Shown: positions 14,964 to 20,771 of the stretch, piece by piece
Position numbering within the stretch: the stretch's first letter is position 1
Layout: the number at the start of each line of letters is the position of its first letter
NCBI GenBank assembly: GCA_964595075.1
Contig: CAZQNT010000015.1
Span: 1-21,750 of the forward strand
Source: JAHJFW01 sp964595075
GTDB taxonomy: Bacteria > Patescibacteriota > Patescibacteriia > 2-12-FULL-60-25
Length of the DNA stretch: 21,750 bases
Direction of reading: 5' to 3'
Made by a program: the position numbers and the translations under genes
Notes under the pieces: generated by a model
Databases searched by the model: none
What the model saw: the letters and a program-made list of their open reading frames with translations, nothing else
What the model was told of the DNA's origin: nothing

Positions 14964-15731
14964 ATGATTCGAAAAAATGAAAAAGGATCGGTCGCAAAAG
15001 CCAATAAACGCGCGAGCAGGGTCTCGTCGCCGCTAGCGCTGGGGATTGCAGCTATTCTTCTTATCGCTCTCGCTTTCTTAGGAAACGCGGCCTTGAGGCA
15101 AAAGCGCTTGAAGTCCGACGCCTCCACCGAAGCTCTCGTGGCTAAAGTCGCCCGACACATTATCGTTAAAACCGACGAGAAGCCCACAGTCGCGACCGTG
15201 CAGGATCCCGAAGCTCTGAAAAAAAACAACCAGTATTTTTATGAGTACGCGCAAGCCGGAGACAGATTGCTCGTTTGGTCGGACAAAGCCGTCCTCTATA
15301 GCGAATCCCAAGACAGGATTTTGGCGGTATTACCCATTCAATTGCTTTCAGCTATAGCGAGCGGAGAACAGCCGCAACCCAAACCTGAGCCAGCTACGGA
15401 AAACGCGCAAGCGACATCCACGGCAACCGAAACAACCAAATCCGAACCAGTAACCATCGAAATAAGAAACGGAACTCTAACGCCCGGCTTGGCTGGAAAA
15501 TTGGCTGAAAAATTGAAAGCCGCAGGGATAGAAACGGTTCTCAGGCCGCGCGATGCCTCTAAAAAGGATTACGCAAAGACAAGCATAAGCAGGGTTTCGG
15601 ATAAGAGCATGGATTCAGTCATTCAAGCGATTCTCGGCGTCGTAAATGCCGAAATCATAGATTTGCCGTCGTGGGAAAGCGGAGTGAAAGGAGATATTCT
15701 TATAATAATAGGGGACGATTATCAGCAGTAA
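14964..15731 (+). CDS. Membrane protein with C-terminal LytR_C domain
   Basis: A basic cytoplasmic N-terminus is followed by one membrane helix (~23-44). Then comes an extracytoplasmic domain shared with the protein at 13594 (~58-125), a low-complexity Pro/Glu/Thr linker (~134-160) and a C-terminal LytR_C-type domain (~162-252: VTIEIRNGTLTPGLAGKLAE, ...ILIIIGDDY). LytR_C is an alpha/beta module found after the catalytic domain in LytR-CpsA-Psr cell-wall ligases and alone in other envelope proteins. The LCP catalytic domain is absent here, so an enzymatic ligase role is not supported. ATG 14964 is chosen over an upstream GTG at 14922 because the latter lies in the terminator and ahead of the -10 box. 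Confidence 0.87.
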   Translation: MIRKNEKGSVAKANKRASRVSSPLALGIAAILLIALAFLGNAALRQKRLKSDASTEALVAKVARHIIVKTDEKPTVATVQDPEALKKNNQYFYEYAQAGDRLLVWSDKAVLYSESQDRILAVLPIQLLSAIASGEQPQPKPEPATENAQATSTATETTKSEPVTIEIRNGTLTPGLAGKLAEKLKAAGIETVLRPRDASKKDYAKTSISRVSDKSMDSVIQAILGVVNAEIIDLPSWESGVKGDILIIIGDDYQQ

Positions 15732-15762
15732 ATCAATATTTCCGCCAAAGCGGAGAGATACA

Positions 15763-15790
15763 AAAAACGGTATTATGTGATACCGTTTTT
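15763..15790 (+). terminator. Rho-independent terminator after the LytR_C gene
   Basis: A perfect 11-bp stem AAAAACGGTAT/ATACCGTTTTT with a TATGTG loop ends in T5; it lies 31 bases past the stop and 8 bases before the next start. Confidence 0.85.
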
Positions 15791-15798
15791 CAGTAATT

Positions 15799-17043
15799 AT
15801 GCGTCTGATCACCGACTTTCATCTGCATTCGAAATGGTCGCGTTCGTGTTCCGAGCATTTGACGCTTCCAAGTATCGCTAAAGCGTGCGAACGCAAGGGT
15901 ATAGGCCTGATAGGGACTTCCGACGCGCTCCATCCGGCATGGAGGCAGTCCATCGGAGAATTGCTTGAACAGTGCGACGGCGCGCTGTATCTGAAAGACA
16001 ATTCTTCTACCACCGCATTCGTGCTCTCCACGGAGATCTCATGCATCTACAAACGGCATGGAAAGACCAGAAGAGTGCACCATGTTCTGTTATTTCCGAC
16101 GATCGCGGCTTTGGATCGTCTGATTAATTCTCTTTCGGAGCGCGGATGCAATCTAAAAAGCGACGGCCGGCCTATAATCGGAATCGATTCTGAAGAGCTT
16201 TTGAAGATGGCGTTGGATGCCTCTCCGGATATCTTACTCATTCCGGCGCACGCGTGGACGCCATGGTTTGCGATTTTCGGCTCTCAATCCGGCTTTGATT
16301 CCATCGAAGAATGTTTCGGCGATATGAGCGGGCACATCCACGCGATCGAAACAGGTCTCTCATCCGACCCGTCAATGAACTGGAGATTGTCTGCGCTTGA
16401 TAGAGTATTTCTAGTTTCAAATTCCGACGCGCACTCGCTTAACAATCTTGGACGCGAGGCAAACGTTTTTGACATGGAAAAACCATCGTATTCGGAATTG
16501 CGTCGCATATTGGTAGAGCGCGATACGAAAAAATTTATCGAGACGATTGAATTTTTTCCTGAAGAAGGAAAATATCACGCCGACGGTCATCGTGATTGTA
16601 AGTTTTGGTGCGAGCCGGAAGAGACGAAAAAGAAAAAAGGAATTTGTCCTACCTGTGGAAAACTTTTAACGATCGGAGTTCTTCATCGCGTTTCTGATTT
16701 AGCGGATCGTCCGCAAAGTCCATCGCGTCCTACAAACGCCGTTCCGTTTCGATCCATCGTTCCGCTTGCGGAAATAATCGGTGCGACAATCGGAGTTTCA
16801 TCAAAGAGCAAAAAAGTTCAAAAAGAAATCGATCGATTGATCGCTGACGGACGAACGGAATTCGGAATACTTTTGGATCTTCCGGAAAACGAAATCGCAA
16901 ACGCAAGCACGCCTGAAATAGCATCCGCAATTATCACGGTTCGCAAAGGAGAAGTTGATGTGACGCCCGGCTACGACGGAGAATACGGCGTGATTCGACC
17001 GATACAAAAACAGCAAAAAATCGAACAAAAACGCATGTTTTAG
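15799..17043 (+). CDS. EndoQ-like PHP-domain DNA endonuclease
   Basis: A PHP phosphoesterase core is intact: DFHLHSKWS (D6, H8, H10), GTSDALHPAW (H45), E79 in LSTEISCIYKRHG, PAHAWTPWF (H151) and SNSDAH (D210, H212). A four-Cys zinc knuckle (C267, C271, C283, C286) and GKLLTIGVLHRVSDLADR follow, characteristic of the endonuclease Q family, which nicks DNA 5' of deaminated bases such as hypoxanthine, uracil and xanthine and of abasic sites. The length of 414 is normal for that family. The N-terminal metal ligands start only six residues from ATG 15799, which supports this start; no SD is seen. Specificity is inferred from the family. Confidence 0.88.
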   Translation: MRLITDFHLHSKWSRSCSEHLTLPSIAKACERKGIGLIGTSDALHPAWRQSIGELLEQCDGALYLKDNSSTTAFVLSTEISCIYKRHGKTRRVHHVLLFPTIAALDRLINSLSERGCNLKSDGRPIIGIDSEELLKMALDASPDILLIPAHAWTPWFAIFGSQSGFDSIEECFGDMSGHIHAIETGLSSDPSMNWRLSALDRVFLVSNSDAHSLNNLGREANVFDMEKPSYSELRRILVERDTKKFIETIEFFPEEGKYHADGHRDCKFWCEPEETKKKKGICPTCGKLLTIGVLHRVSDLADRPQSPSRPTNAVPFRSIVPLAEIIGATIGVSSKSKKVQKEIDRLIADGRTEFGILLDLPENEIANASTPEIASAIITVRKGEVDVTPGYDGEYGVIRPIQKQQKIEQKRMF

Positions 17044-17060
17044 ACAAGGGATTCTAAATC

Positions 17061-17107
17061 CCTCCCCTTAACTATACTAATGTAAGGGGAGGTTAGGAGG
17101 GGTTATT
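17061..17107 (+). repeat. CCTCCCCTTA hairpin repeat, copy B
   Basis: Arms CCTCCCCTTA (17061-17070) and TAAGGGGAGG (17083-17092), followed by TTAGGAGGGGTTATTT, are nearly identical to copy A at 13523-13566. It lies 18 bases after the EndoQ-like gene. Confidence 0.85.
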
Positions 17108-17125
17108 TCATAATGAATGAGTAGT

Positions 17126-17153
17126 AAAAAAAACAACCCGAGTTGTCGGGTTG
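17126..17153 (-). terminator. Terminator of the Lys-rich peptide gene
   Basis: A perfect 8-bp stem (CAACCCGA/TCGGGTTG, loop GTTG) is followed on the minus strand by eight T (17133-17126). Confidence 0.9.
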
Positions 17154-17187
17154 CTTCCTCCTTGGATCCAAGGATCAAGTCGCGCTA

Positions 17188-17262
17188 TTAACGCTTCTTT
17201 TTCTTGGCGGCCTTTTTCTTTTTAGGAGCGGCCTTTTTCTTCGATGCTTTCTTTTTTGCCAT
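17188..17262 (-). CDS. 24-residue Lys/Ala-rich peptide, histone-tail-like
   Basis: The encoded peptide begins MAKKKASKKKAAPKKKKAA; about two thirds of the residues are Lys and most others are Ala. A good Shine-Dalgarno (AAAGGGGG, about nine bases before the ATG on the minus strand), a promoter-like region upstream and a strong terminator downstream argue that it is a real gene. The composition resembles the C-terminal tails of bacterial histone H1-like proteins, so nucleic-acid binding is a reasonable inference; nothing else can be read. An ATG nine bases upstream would overlap the SD and is not favoured. Confidence 0.75.
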   Translation of the reverse strand: MAKKKASKKKAAPKKKKAAKKKKR

Positions 17263-17291
17263 GAAAATCATCCCCCTTTCTTTTTAGTTCG

Positions 17292-17309
17292 CCCCGAAAG
17301 CTTTCGGGG
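17292..17309. repeat. 18-bp perfect palindrome CCCCGAAAGCTTTCGGGG
   Basis: It lies in the leader of the Lys-rich peptide gene without an adjacent T run, so it is not a standard terminator. The same core recurs at 6734-6751 and 14878-14895, with relatives at 20145-20162 and 20242-20257. Confidence 0.8.
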
Positions 17310-17355
17310 TCGATGTCGATAGCGTATTTATCACACGCTCTTCGAGCATGAGAGA

Positions 17356-17381
17356 AGTATAACACATATTTTGAGTGTCAA
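17356..17381 (-). promoter_or_regulatory. Candidate promoter of the Lys-rich peptide gene
   Basis: On the minus strand TTGACA (17381-17376) and TATACT (17361-17356) are both near consensus, but the spacer is only 14 bases. The pair may be used with an offset -10 or may be fortuitous. Confidence 0.4.
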
Positions 17382-17428
17382 GTACTTTTTTTACGCAAAT
17401 TAATTTTTTATATTCAGCTTTCTCATTT

Positions 17429-17520
17429 TGTCATTCCGACCGAGGAGGTCGATGACGAGTGGAGGAATCCATTGTATAGAGGGATTCCTCCGCTACGCTA
17501 CCGCTTCGGTCGGAATGACA
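17429..17520 (+). repeat. 92-bp palindromic element, copy 2
   Basis: Same ends (TGTCATTCCG...CGGAATGACA), inner arms and length as 6785-6876, with scattered substitutions. Intergenic, between the Lys-rich peptide gene and the Cys-rich gene. Confidence 0.9.
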
Positions 17521-17524
17521 GATT

Positions 17525-17559
17525 AAAAAAACGCTCCGATATTTATCGGAACGTTTTTT
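17525..17559 (-). terminator. Terminator of the Cys-rich gene (bidirectional form)
   Basis: AACGCTCCGATA pairs with TATCGGAACGTT with one mismatch; A and T runs flank the stem on both sides. It begins 12 bases past the stop of the minus-strand gene. Confidence 0.85.
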
Positions 17560-17571
17560 ATTCGTCAGCGT

Positions 17572-17763
17572 TTATTCCGTGACACCACCAACGTCTGCGG
17601 CGCCTCCTACGCAATCATCGCATTTTACATCCGCGGCGCTTACGTTGTTACCGCATTTGCATACGCACGCCTCGCTTGAGCAGGTCATGGTTTCTTTGCA
17701 CTTGCCGCAGTGCGTTTCGCCATCCTGCATCATGGCTTCGCACGAAGAGCATTTCATTTCCAT
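17572..17763 (-). CDS. Small Cys-rich zinc-ribbon-like protein
   Basis: This 63-residue protein has paired cysteines: CSSC, CGKC, CSSEACVCKC and CDDC. CSSC/CGKC and CKC/CDDC spacing suits two zinc-ribbon knuckles, possibly with an extra site. It has no signal peptide or membrane helix, so it is cytoplasmic; partners are unknown. The start is ATG 17763 or the ATG two codons later. A palindrome TTATTC-T-GAATAA (17766-17778) lies just upstream of the ATG and could be a regulatory site. A terminator follows. Confidence 0.7.
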   Translation of the reverse strand: MEMKCSSCEAMMQDGETHCGKCKETMTCSSEACVCKCGNNVSAADVKCDDCVGGAADVGGVTE

Positions 17764-17836
17764 AATTATTCTGAATAAGAATTAGAAATCCAATGATATC
17801 GTCTTTGGGTTTTTTATGCAATCAATTAATTTCTTT

Positions 17837-17876
17837 CCTCACTTATTGGCAATGTGGGTGAGTTAGAGGGGTATGA
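17837..17876 (+). repeat. Degenerate copy of the CCTCCCCTTA family
   Basis: CCTCACTTA ... AATGTGGGTGAGTTAGAGGGGTAT follows the layout of copies A and B with several substitutions that leave only weak pairing. It lies at the 3' end of the next minus-strand gene. Confidence 0.4.
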
Positions 17877-17881
17877 GGAAT

Positions 17882-18583
17882 TTAATCTGCGAATTTAATT
17901 GTAGATACGACATCGAGCGGAGTATCGTTTTTTTCTTCCGTGTTTTTTGCCCATAGCAGATTGCTGACTTGTCCGTTTCGGTATATTCGGAGCAATAGGA
18001 TGGATTCTTTTCTAGAAATGAGCGATCCGCGATATCCCGTCAATAATCGTCCGTCCGCGATATATGAGACGGCGGTTGACGTGGCAAGCGATGCCAAGAG
18101 CTCCTGCTCCAAGACCGGATTATACGGTGTCAGTGAGAGCCAACGCGCATCGGAGTCTTCCGTCACGCTTTGTTTTGTCACGACCAATGCTTGATTGTCG
18201 TTAGATATGACCGTGTTCCCCGAAGGTATTTTAAGCGATAACCGAAACGGCATGGATACGGCCGTCTGCCATGCCGCCGTGCGTTTTGAAGGCGCGGAAA
18301 TTGGGATAGCTTCTGTTAGCAGAGAACGCTCCTCTTCCAGGGATTTTATAGCATTTTGCGCTTTCGCCACCTCAACGCTGGCAGCTAACAGCTTTTTATT
18401 AGCTTCTTCTATGACATGCTGGTTCTGATCGCGTGCTTGTTGAGCGTTCCGCGCCGTTTCTGAAAGCTTATCTATGAGCGCCGCTCTGTCCGTGTTGGAT
18501 TTGTGGAAAAAATATCCTACGCCGAGGCCGGAAGCCAATGCGCCGAGAAGAATACCGATTAGAATGCCAGTCGCTCTTCGCAT
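17882..18583 (-). CDS. Membrane-anchored coiled-coil protein of unknown function
   Basis: An N-terminal membrane helix (ATGILIGILLGALASGLGVGYFF) is followed by a ~70-residue coiled coil (SETARNAQQARDQNQHVIEE to LEEERSLL) and a C-terminal beta-rich domain of ~130 residues. I do not recognise the last domain. Start: ATG 18583 is preferred over a TTG at 18619, because that TTG is the -35 box of a promoter whose -10 lies seven bases before ATG 18583. The gene follows the Nudix gene on the same strand but appears to have its own promoter inside that gene's end. Confidence 0.78.
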   Translation of the reverse strand: MRRATGILIGILLGALASGLGVGYFFHKSNTDRAALIDKLSETARNAQQARDQNQHVIEEANKKLLAASVEVAKAQNAIKSLEEERSLLTEAIPISAPSKRTAAWQTAVSMPFRLSLKIPSGNTVISNDNQALVVTKQSVTEDSDARWLSLTPYNPVLEQELLASLATSTAVSYIADGRLLTGYRGSLISRKESILLLRIYRNGQVSNLLWAKNTEEKNDTPLDVVSTIKFAD

Positions 18584-18590
18584 GAATGTG

Positions 18591-18619
18591 AGTGTAGCGA
18601 TATTTCTGCGCGTGTTCAA
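18591..18619 (-). promoter_or_regulatory. Promoter with leaderless geometry
   Basis: On the minus strand -35 TTGAAC (18619-18614), a 17-base spacer and -10 TACACT (18596-18591) are followed by seven bases and ATG 18583. The -35 overlaps the TGA of the upstream Nudix gene. Confidence 0.65.
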
Positions 18620-19176
18620 GCCCCGAATATCCCGTCTAATCGCCGGCTCGTCTCCGGATCATGCTGCATAGCAAGAATTGCAAGCATGATATTCGGCTGA
18701 CGGAGCCGGCGTTTGAGGCACATTTCTTTCAGTTGCAGCCACGGAGTCGGCAGGAGCTCTATTTTTTCTCCCGGGTCGAAATGCGGACCTGCGCCATCAA
18801 CAAGTCCCGTCGCGATGAATAGGGATTCGTCAAAACGATTCAATCCTTTGTTATGAAGACAATGCCACTCCATCCAACGTTCCGCGCGATATCCCGTTTC
18901 TTCTTCCAGTTCGCGTTTAGCAGCGCCAATATGCGTTTCGCCACGATCGACGCGACCGCCCGGAAAATCGAAAAATGGTTCGCGATGCGGCTGGAATTGC
19001 TTAGTGAGCAGAACCGTATCCTTATCTAGAAAGGGGATTACCGAGACCGTATCCGGTCTTGTCACGCACTCAAAAATCGCGGTCGATCCATCAAACATTT
19101 CTTGTTCCCATTGCCAGACGTCCATAATCGATCCGCGGTGAACGCATTTTGCGTGAGTTGGGGGAGGAGTTGGCAT
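18616..19176 (-). CDS. Nudix hydrolase, ADP-ribose pyrophosphatase-like
   Basis: A complete Nudix box spans residues 74-96 (G74, E80, R88-E89, E92-E93, G95), preceded by FFDFPGG. Length (186), the N-terminal beta region (TVSVIPFLDKDTVLLTKQFQPHR) and the layout are typical of the ADP-sugar pyrophosphatase branch, which hydrolyses ADP-ribose or related nucleoside diphosphate sugars; the substrate is inferred. ATG 19176 has a TAAAAT about 12 bases upstream on the minus strand as a possible -10, but no SD. It is independent of the Nudix domain inside LeuRS. Confidence 0.88.
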   Translation of the reverse strand: MPTPPPTHAKCVHRGSIMDVWQWEQEMFDGSTAIFECVTRPDTVSVIPFLDKDTVLLTKQFQPHREPFFDFPGGRVDRGETHIGAAKRELEEETGYRAERWMEWHCLHNKGLNRFDESLFIATGLVDGAGPHFDPGEKIELLPTPWLQLKEMCLKRRLRQPNIMLAILAMQHDPETSRRLDGIFGA

Positions 19177-19258
19177 GAAGTGAAATTTATTTTAGCGTTT
19201 TTACTATCTTAAGATTCCGCCTTCTATCTTCAACTTTAAGTAAAATATTTTAAGTATT

Positions 19259-19287
19259 AGTATATAAGTATATAAGTATATAAGTAT
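19259..19287. repeat. AGTATATA tandem repeat
   Basis: Three full 8-base units and a partial fourth, in a very AT-rich gap (19177-19399) between the Nudix gene and the regulator. Confidence 0.85.
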
Positions 19288-19308
19288 CTGTGTACACAAA
19301 TAGTTTTT

Positions 19309-19356
19309 AAACATATTTGTTGATAAACATAATTGGCGTATATCACAAATATGTTT
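19309..19356. repeat. Inverted repeat AAACATATTTGT/ACAAATATGTTT
   Basis: Perfect 12-bp arms at 19309-19320 and 19345-19356. It adjoins the hairpin at 19354-19391, sharing three bases. Confidence 0.75.
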
Positions 19357-19391
19357 ACACAAAAAGTGCCTATAGGCCATTTTTGTGTAAA
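19354..19391 (-). terminator. Long hairpin after the PaaX/Cas2-like gene, terminator or operator
   Basis: Perfect 12-bp arms TTTACACAAAAA (19354-19365) and TTTTTGTGTAAA (19380-19391) enclose GCCTATAGGC (19368-19377), itself a palindrome. It starts nine bases past the stop of the minus-strand gene. The core CCTATAGGC recurs upstream of the same gene. Confidence 0.6.
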
Positions 19392-19399
19392 TTCATTTT

Positions 19400-19960
19400 C
19401 TATGTAGACGTTAGGAAATGTTTCCGTGCCGAGTCTTCGCAGGATCCTAGAGAAGAAGTGGTTGTGATTATAACGCGGGATGATACACAATGGAGCTTTG
19501 TGTATTCTATGATTTTGTCTTTTAGATCTATTGGACTCACATATACGCTGTCTTGGATTCTATAGAATCCAGCGCCTACGAGAGCGCGTTGAAATGCTCG
19601 TCGTTTGCCGGTTCGTTCCGGTATATCGAACATTATCAGCCGCCAAAAGTGATCCCATTTGATAGGCCTTGAAAAAATACGCAGAAATTCGTATTTCATG
19701 GCTCTACGAAGCCCCTTTGTCGTTAGTATTATGGGAGCGTCCTCATCGTCGTTATCAAATTCAATCATGTCTTGGAATTTAAGACGATCAAGCGCCTGGC
19801 GAATTCTGTAGACGCTGTATTTGCCAAGTTTAGGAAATAATTTGCTTGAAGCGCGTCCGTTCGAGAGGATTCCCGCCAAAGTAATAACTCCAGCGATCAT
19901 CAGAATCTCAAGAACGGCTTGGGTTATGGTTGCCGCTATTTCCTTTGTTTTTCTTTTCAT
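19400..19960 (-). CDS. PaaX-like regulator with Cas2-fold C-terminal domain
   Basis: The 186-residue product has a short hydrophobic segment (AVLEILMIAGVITLAGIL, 15-32), a winged-helix-like region (~42-92: SVYRIRQALDRLKFQDMIEF, IILTTKGLRRA) and a ferredoxin-like C-terminal domain (~100-183: WRLIMFDIPERTGKRRAFQRALVGAGFYRIQDSVYVSP). The DIPE motif and following pattern are those of PaaX-family C-terminal domains, which share the Cas2 fold; such genes are often labelled Cas2 in candidate-phyla genomes. No cas1 and no CRISPR array are present here, so a transcriptional regulator is the better call. The start at 19960 is fixed by AGGGGG eight bases upstream. Matching palindromes lie before and after the gene. 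Confidence 0.82.
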   Translation of the reverse strand: MKRKTKEIAATITQAVLEILMIAGVITLAGILSNGRASSKLFPKLGKYSVYRIRQALDRLKFQDMIEFDNDDEDAPIILTTKGLRRAMKYEFLRIFSRPIKWDHFWRLIMFDIPERTGKRRAFQRALVGAGFYRIQDSVYVSPIDLKDKIIEYTKLHCVSSRVIITTTSSLGSCEDSARKHFLTST

Positions 19961-19988
19961 ATGTTTTCCCCCTATATATACAGCTGCC

Positions 19989-20007
19989 ACAAATTTGTCC
20001 TATAGGC
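19989..20007. promoter_or_regulatory. Candidate operator: ACAAATTTGT plus CCTATAGGC
   Basis: Two palindromes touch each other, ACAAATTTGT (19989-19998) and CCTATAGG (19999-20006, extended by C 20007), 29 bases upstream of the regulator's start. CCTATAGGC is repeated downstream at 19369-19377. Autoregulation is inferred. Confidence 0.45.
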
Positions 20008-20043
20008 AATAGTTGGGTGTGGAAAAGTTTTACATGCAAAACA

Positions 20044-20068
20044 AAAACTCTCGTTGTTCGAGAGTTTT
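20044..20068 (-). terminator. Terminator following a lost tRNA end
   Basis: A perfect 10-bp stem AAAACTCTCG/CGAGAGTTTT, loop TTGTT. On the minus strand it follows TGGTCCACCA (complement of 20074-20083), the 3' end of a tRNA whose body is absent. Confidence 0.75.
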
Positions 20069-20131
20069 GATTATGGTGGACCAAAATATTTGATGTCCGA
20101 ACTGGCGGCGTCACGTAAATCCCATCGAATG

Positions 20132-20141
20132 NNNNNNNNNN
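20132..20141. other. Assembly gap (10 Ns) in the tRNA region
   Basis: Ten Ns between two blocks that both contain a CACGTAAA...TCCCAT motif and both end in a tRNA 3' terminus plus a hairpin, so the join was made across repeated sequence. Confidence 0.9.
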
Positions 20142-20144
20142 AAA

Positions 20145-20162
20145 CCCCGATTGCTATCGGGG
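20145..20162. repeat. CCCCGAT-TGCT-ATCGGGG hairpin
   Basis: A perfect 7-bp stem next to the gap, of the recurrent CCCCGA...TCGGGG type. No adjoining gene explains it. Confidence 0.6.
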
Positions 20163-20169
20163 CACGTGG

Positions 20170-20207
20170 CACGTAAAAATCCCATTTGGAGATGGGATTT
20201 TTACGTG
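20170..20207 (-). terminator. 16-bp-stem terminator after the broken tRNA
   Basis: CACGTAAAAATCCCAT pairs perfectly with ATGGGATTTTTACGTG around TTGGAG. It immediately follows the CCA end of the broken tRNA on the minus strand. Confidence 0.75.
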
Positions 20208-20243
20208 GTGGACCGTGCCGGATTCGAACCGGCGACCTCCACC
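20206..20243 (-). pseudogene. 3' half of a tRNA (Ala-like), 5' half lost
   Basis: On the minus strand this reads GGTGG (3' anticodon stem), GAGGTC (variable loop), GCCGG-TTCGAAT-CCGGC (T arm), ACGGTCC, A, CCA. Upstream of the anticodon stem the sequence changes to a CCCCGAT...TCGG palindrome and no D arm or acceptor 5' strand can be folded. Its acceptor strand ACGGTCC, with U at position 70, would pair fully with the 5' strand GGGCCGT of the neighbouring tRNA-Ala, so an alanine tRNA is the likely source. A strong terminator follows. Confidence 0.65.
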
Positions 20244-20286
20244 GAAAGCTATCGGGGCGCTCGTATTTGAGTTGATGCTAAAACAC

Positions 20287-20308
20287 AAAACCCCCAAACG
20301 GGGGTTTT
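20287..20308 (-). terminator. Terminator of tRNA-Ala
   Basis: A perfect 9-bp stem AAAACCCCC/GGGGGTTTT with an AAAC loop, four bases past the tRNA CCA end on the minus strand. Confidence 0.85.
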
Positions 20309-20312
20309 GTGA

Positions 20313-20388
20313 TGGTGGACCCTATCGGATTCGAACCGATGACCTCCGCGTTGCAAACGCGGCGCTCTACCAGCTAAGCTAACGGCCC
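20313..20388 (-). tRNA. tRNA-Ala (anticodon TGC)
   Basis: The full 76-base cloverleaf includes an encoded CCA: acceptor GGGCCGT/AGGGTCC, D arm GCTT-AGCTGGTA-GAGC, anticodon arm CCGCG-TTTGCAA-CGCGG and T arm ATCGG-TTCGAAT-CCGAT. The G3:U70 wobble pair, the alanine identity element, is present. One acceptor mismatch (G6:G67) is unusual. Confidence 0.95.
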
Positions 20389-20420
20389 GGAACTGCGCTT
20401 TTTTTTGTTAGCGCAGAGCG

Positions 20421-20449
20421 ATTCTAAAGGAAATAATGTGATAGGTCAA
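20421..20449 (-). promoter_or_regulatory. Promoter of tRNA-Ala
   Basis: On the minus strand -35 TTGACC (20449-20444), a 17-base spacer and -10 TAGAAT (20426-20421), about 33 bases before the mature tRNA 5' end. A CTGCGC/GCGCAG hairpin lies in between. Confidence 0.75.
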
Positions 20450-20461
20450 CGTCACCCATCG

Positions 20462-20770
20462 TTAATTCGAAAGCTCGGAGAGATCGTCAGCTTGCATGGA
20501 TTGGAGATCGGATTTCAATTCGTCCATATCTTTTTGAGTTAACCCGGTGTCATTTTTTTCGGTTGTTTCTTCACTTTCTTCTTTTTCCGTATCCGTGGAA
20601 GTCGTTTCGTTTTTTTCTTCATTTTTCGTCGTCTCTTCGGCGCTCGGAGTGGGGTTATTTAATCCCCTTTCTTCATCCGATGCATTAGGCGCGGTATTTT
20701 TTACGCAACCGGCGCCAAGCAACGCGATCAAAGATATAGCTGCTCCTCCAAGAAGAATGGTTCGTTTCAT
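20462..20770 (-). CDS. Putative small lipoprotein, acidic and Glu/Thr-rich
   Basis: A signal peptide (MKRTILLGGAAISLIALLGAGC) ends in a lipobox-like LGAGC with the likely lipidated Cys at residue 22; Gly at position -3 is not the preferred residue. The remaining 80 residues are a low-complexity acidic linker (Glu, Thr, Asn, Lys) and a short C-terminal helix (QKDMDELKSDLQSMQADDL). It starts one base after the stop of the upstream gene, so both are probably on one mRNA. Function is unknown; a flexible tether on the outer face of the membrane is the simplest reading. Confidence 0.75.
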   Translation of the reverse strand: MKRTILLGGAAISLIALLGAGCVKNTAPNASDEERGLNNPTPSAEETTKNEEKNETTSTDTEKEESEETTEKNDTGLTQKDMDELKSDLQSMQADDLSELSN

Positions 20771-20771
20771 A

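Noticed and set aside
14789..14980. Open frame of 63 codons
   Set aside because: It runs through a hairpin, A-runs and a terminator, with low-complexity protein and no start signals; it is not a likely gene.
18584..18619. TTG start extending the coiled-coil protein by 12 residues
   Set aside because: The TTG is the -35 of a promoter whose -10 is seven bases before ATG 18583.
19400..19960. cas2 of a CRISPR system
   Set aside because: The C-terminal domain has the Cas2 fold pattern, but it is fused to a winged-helix region, and no cas1, effector gene or repeat array is in the window.
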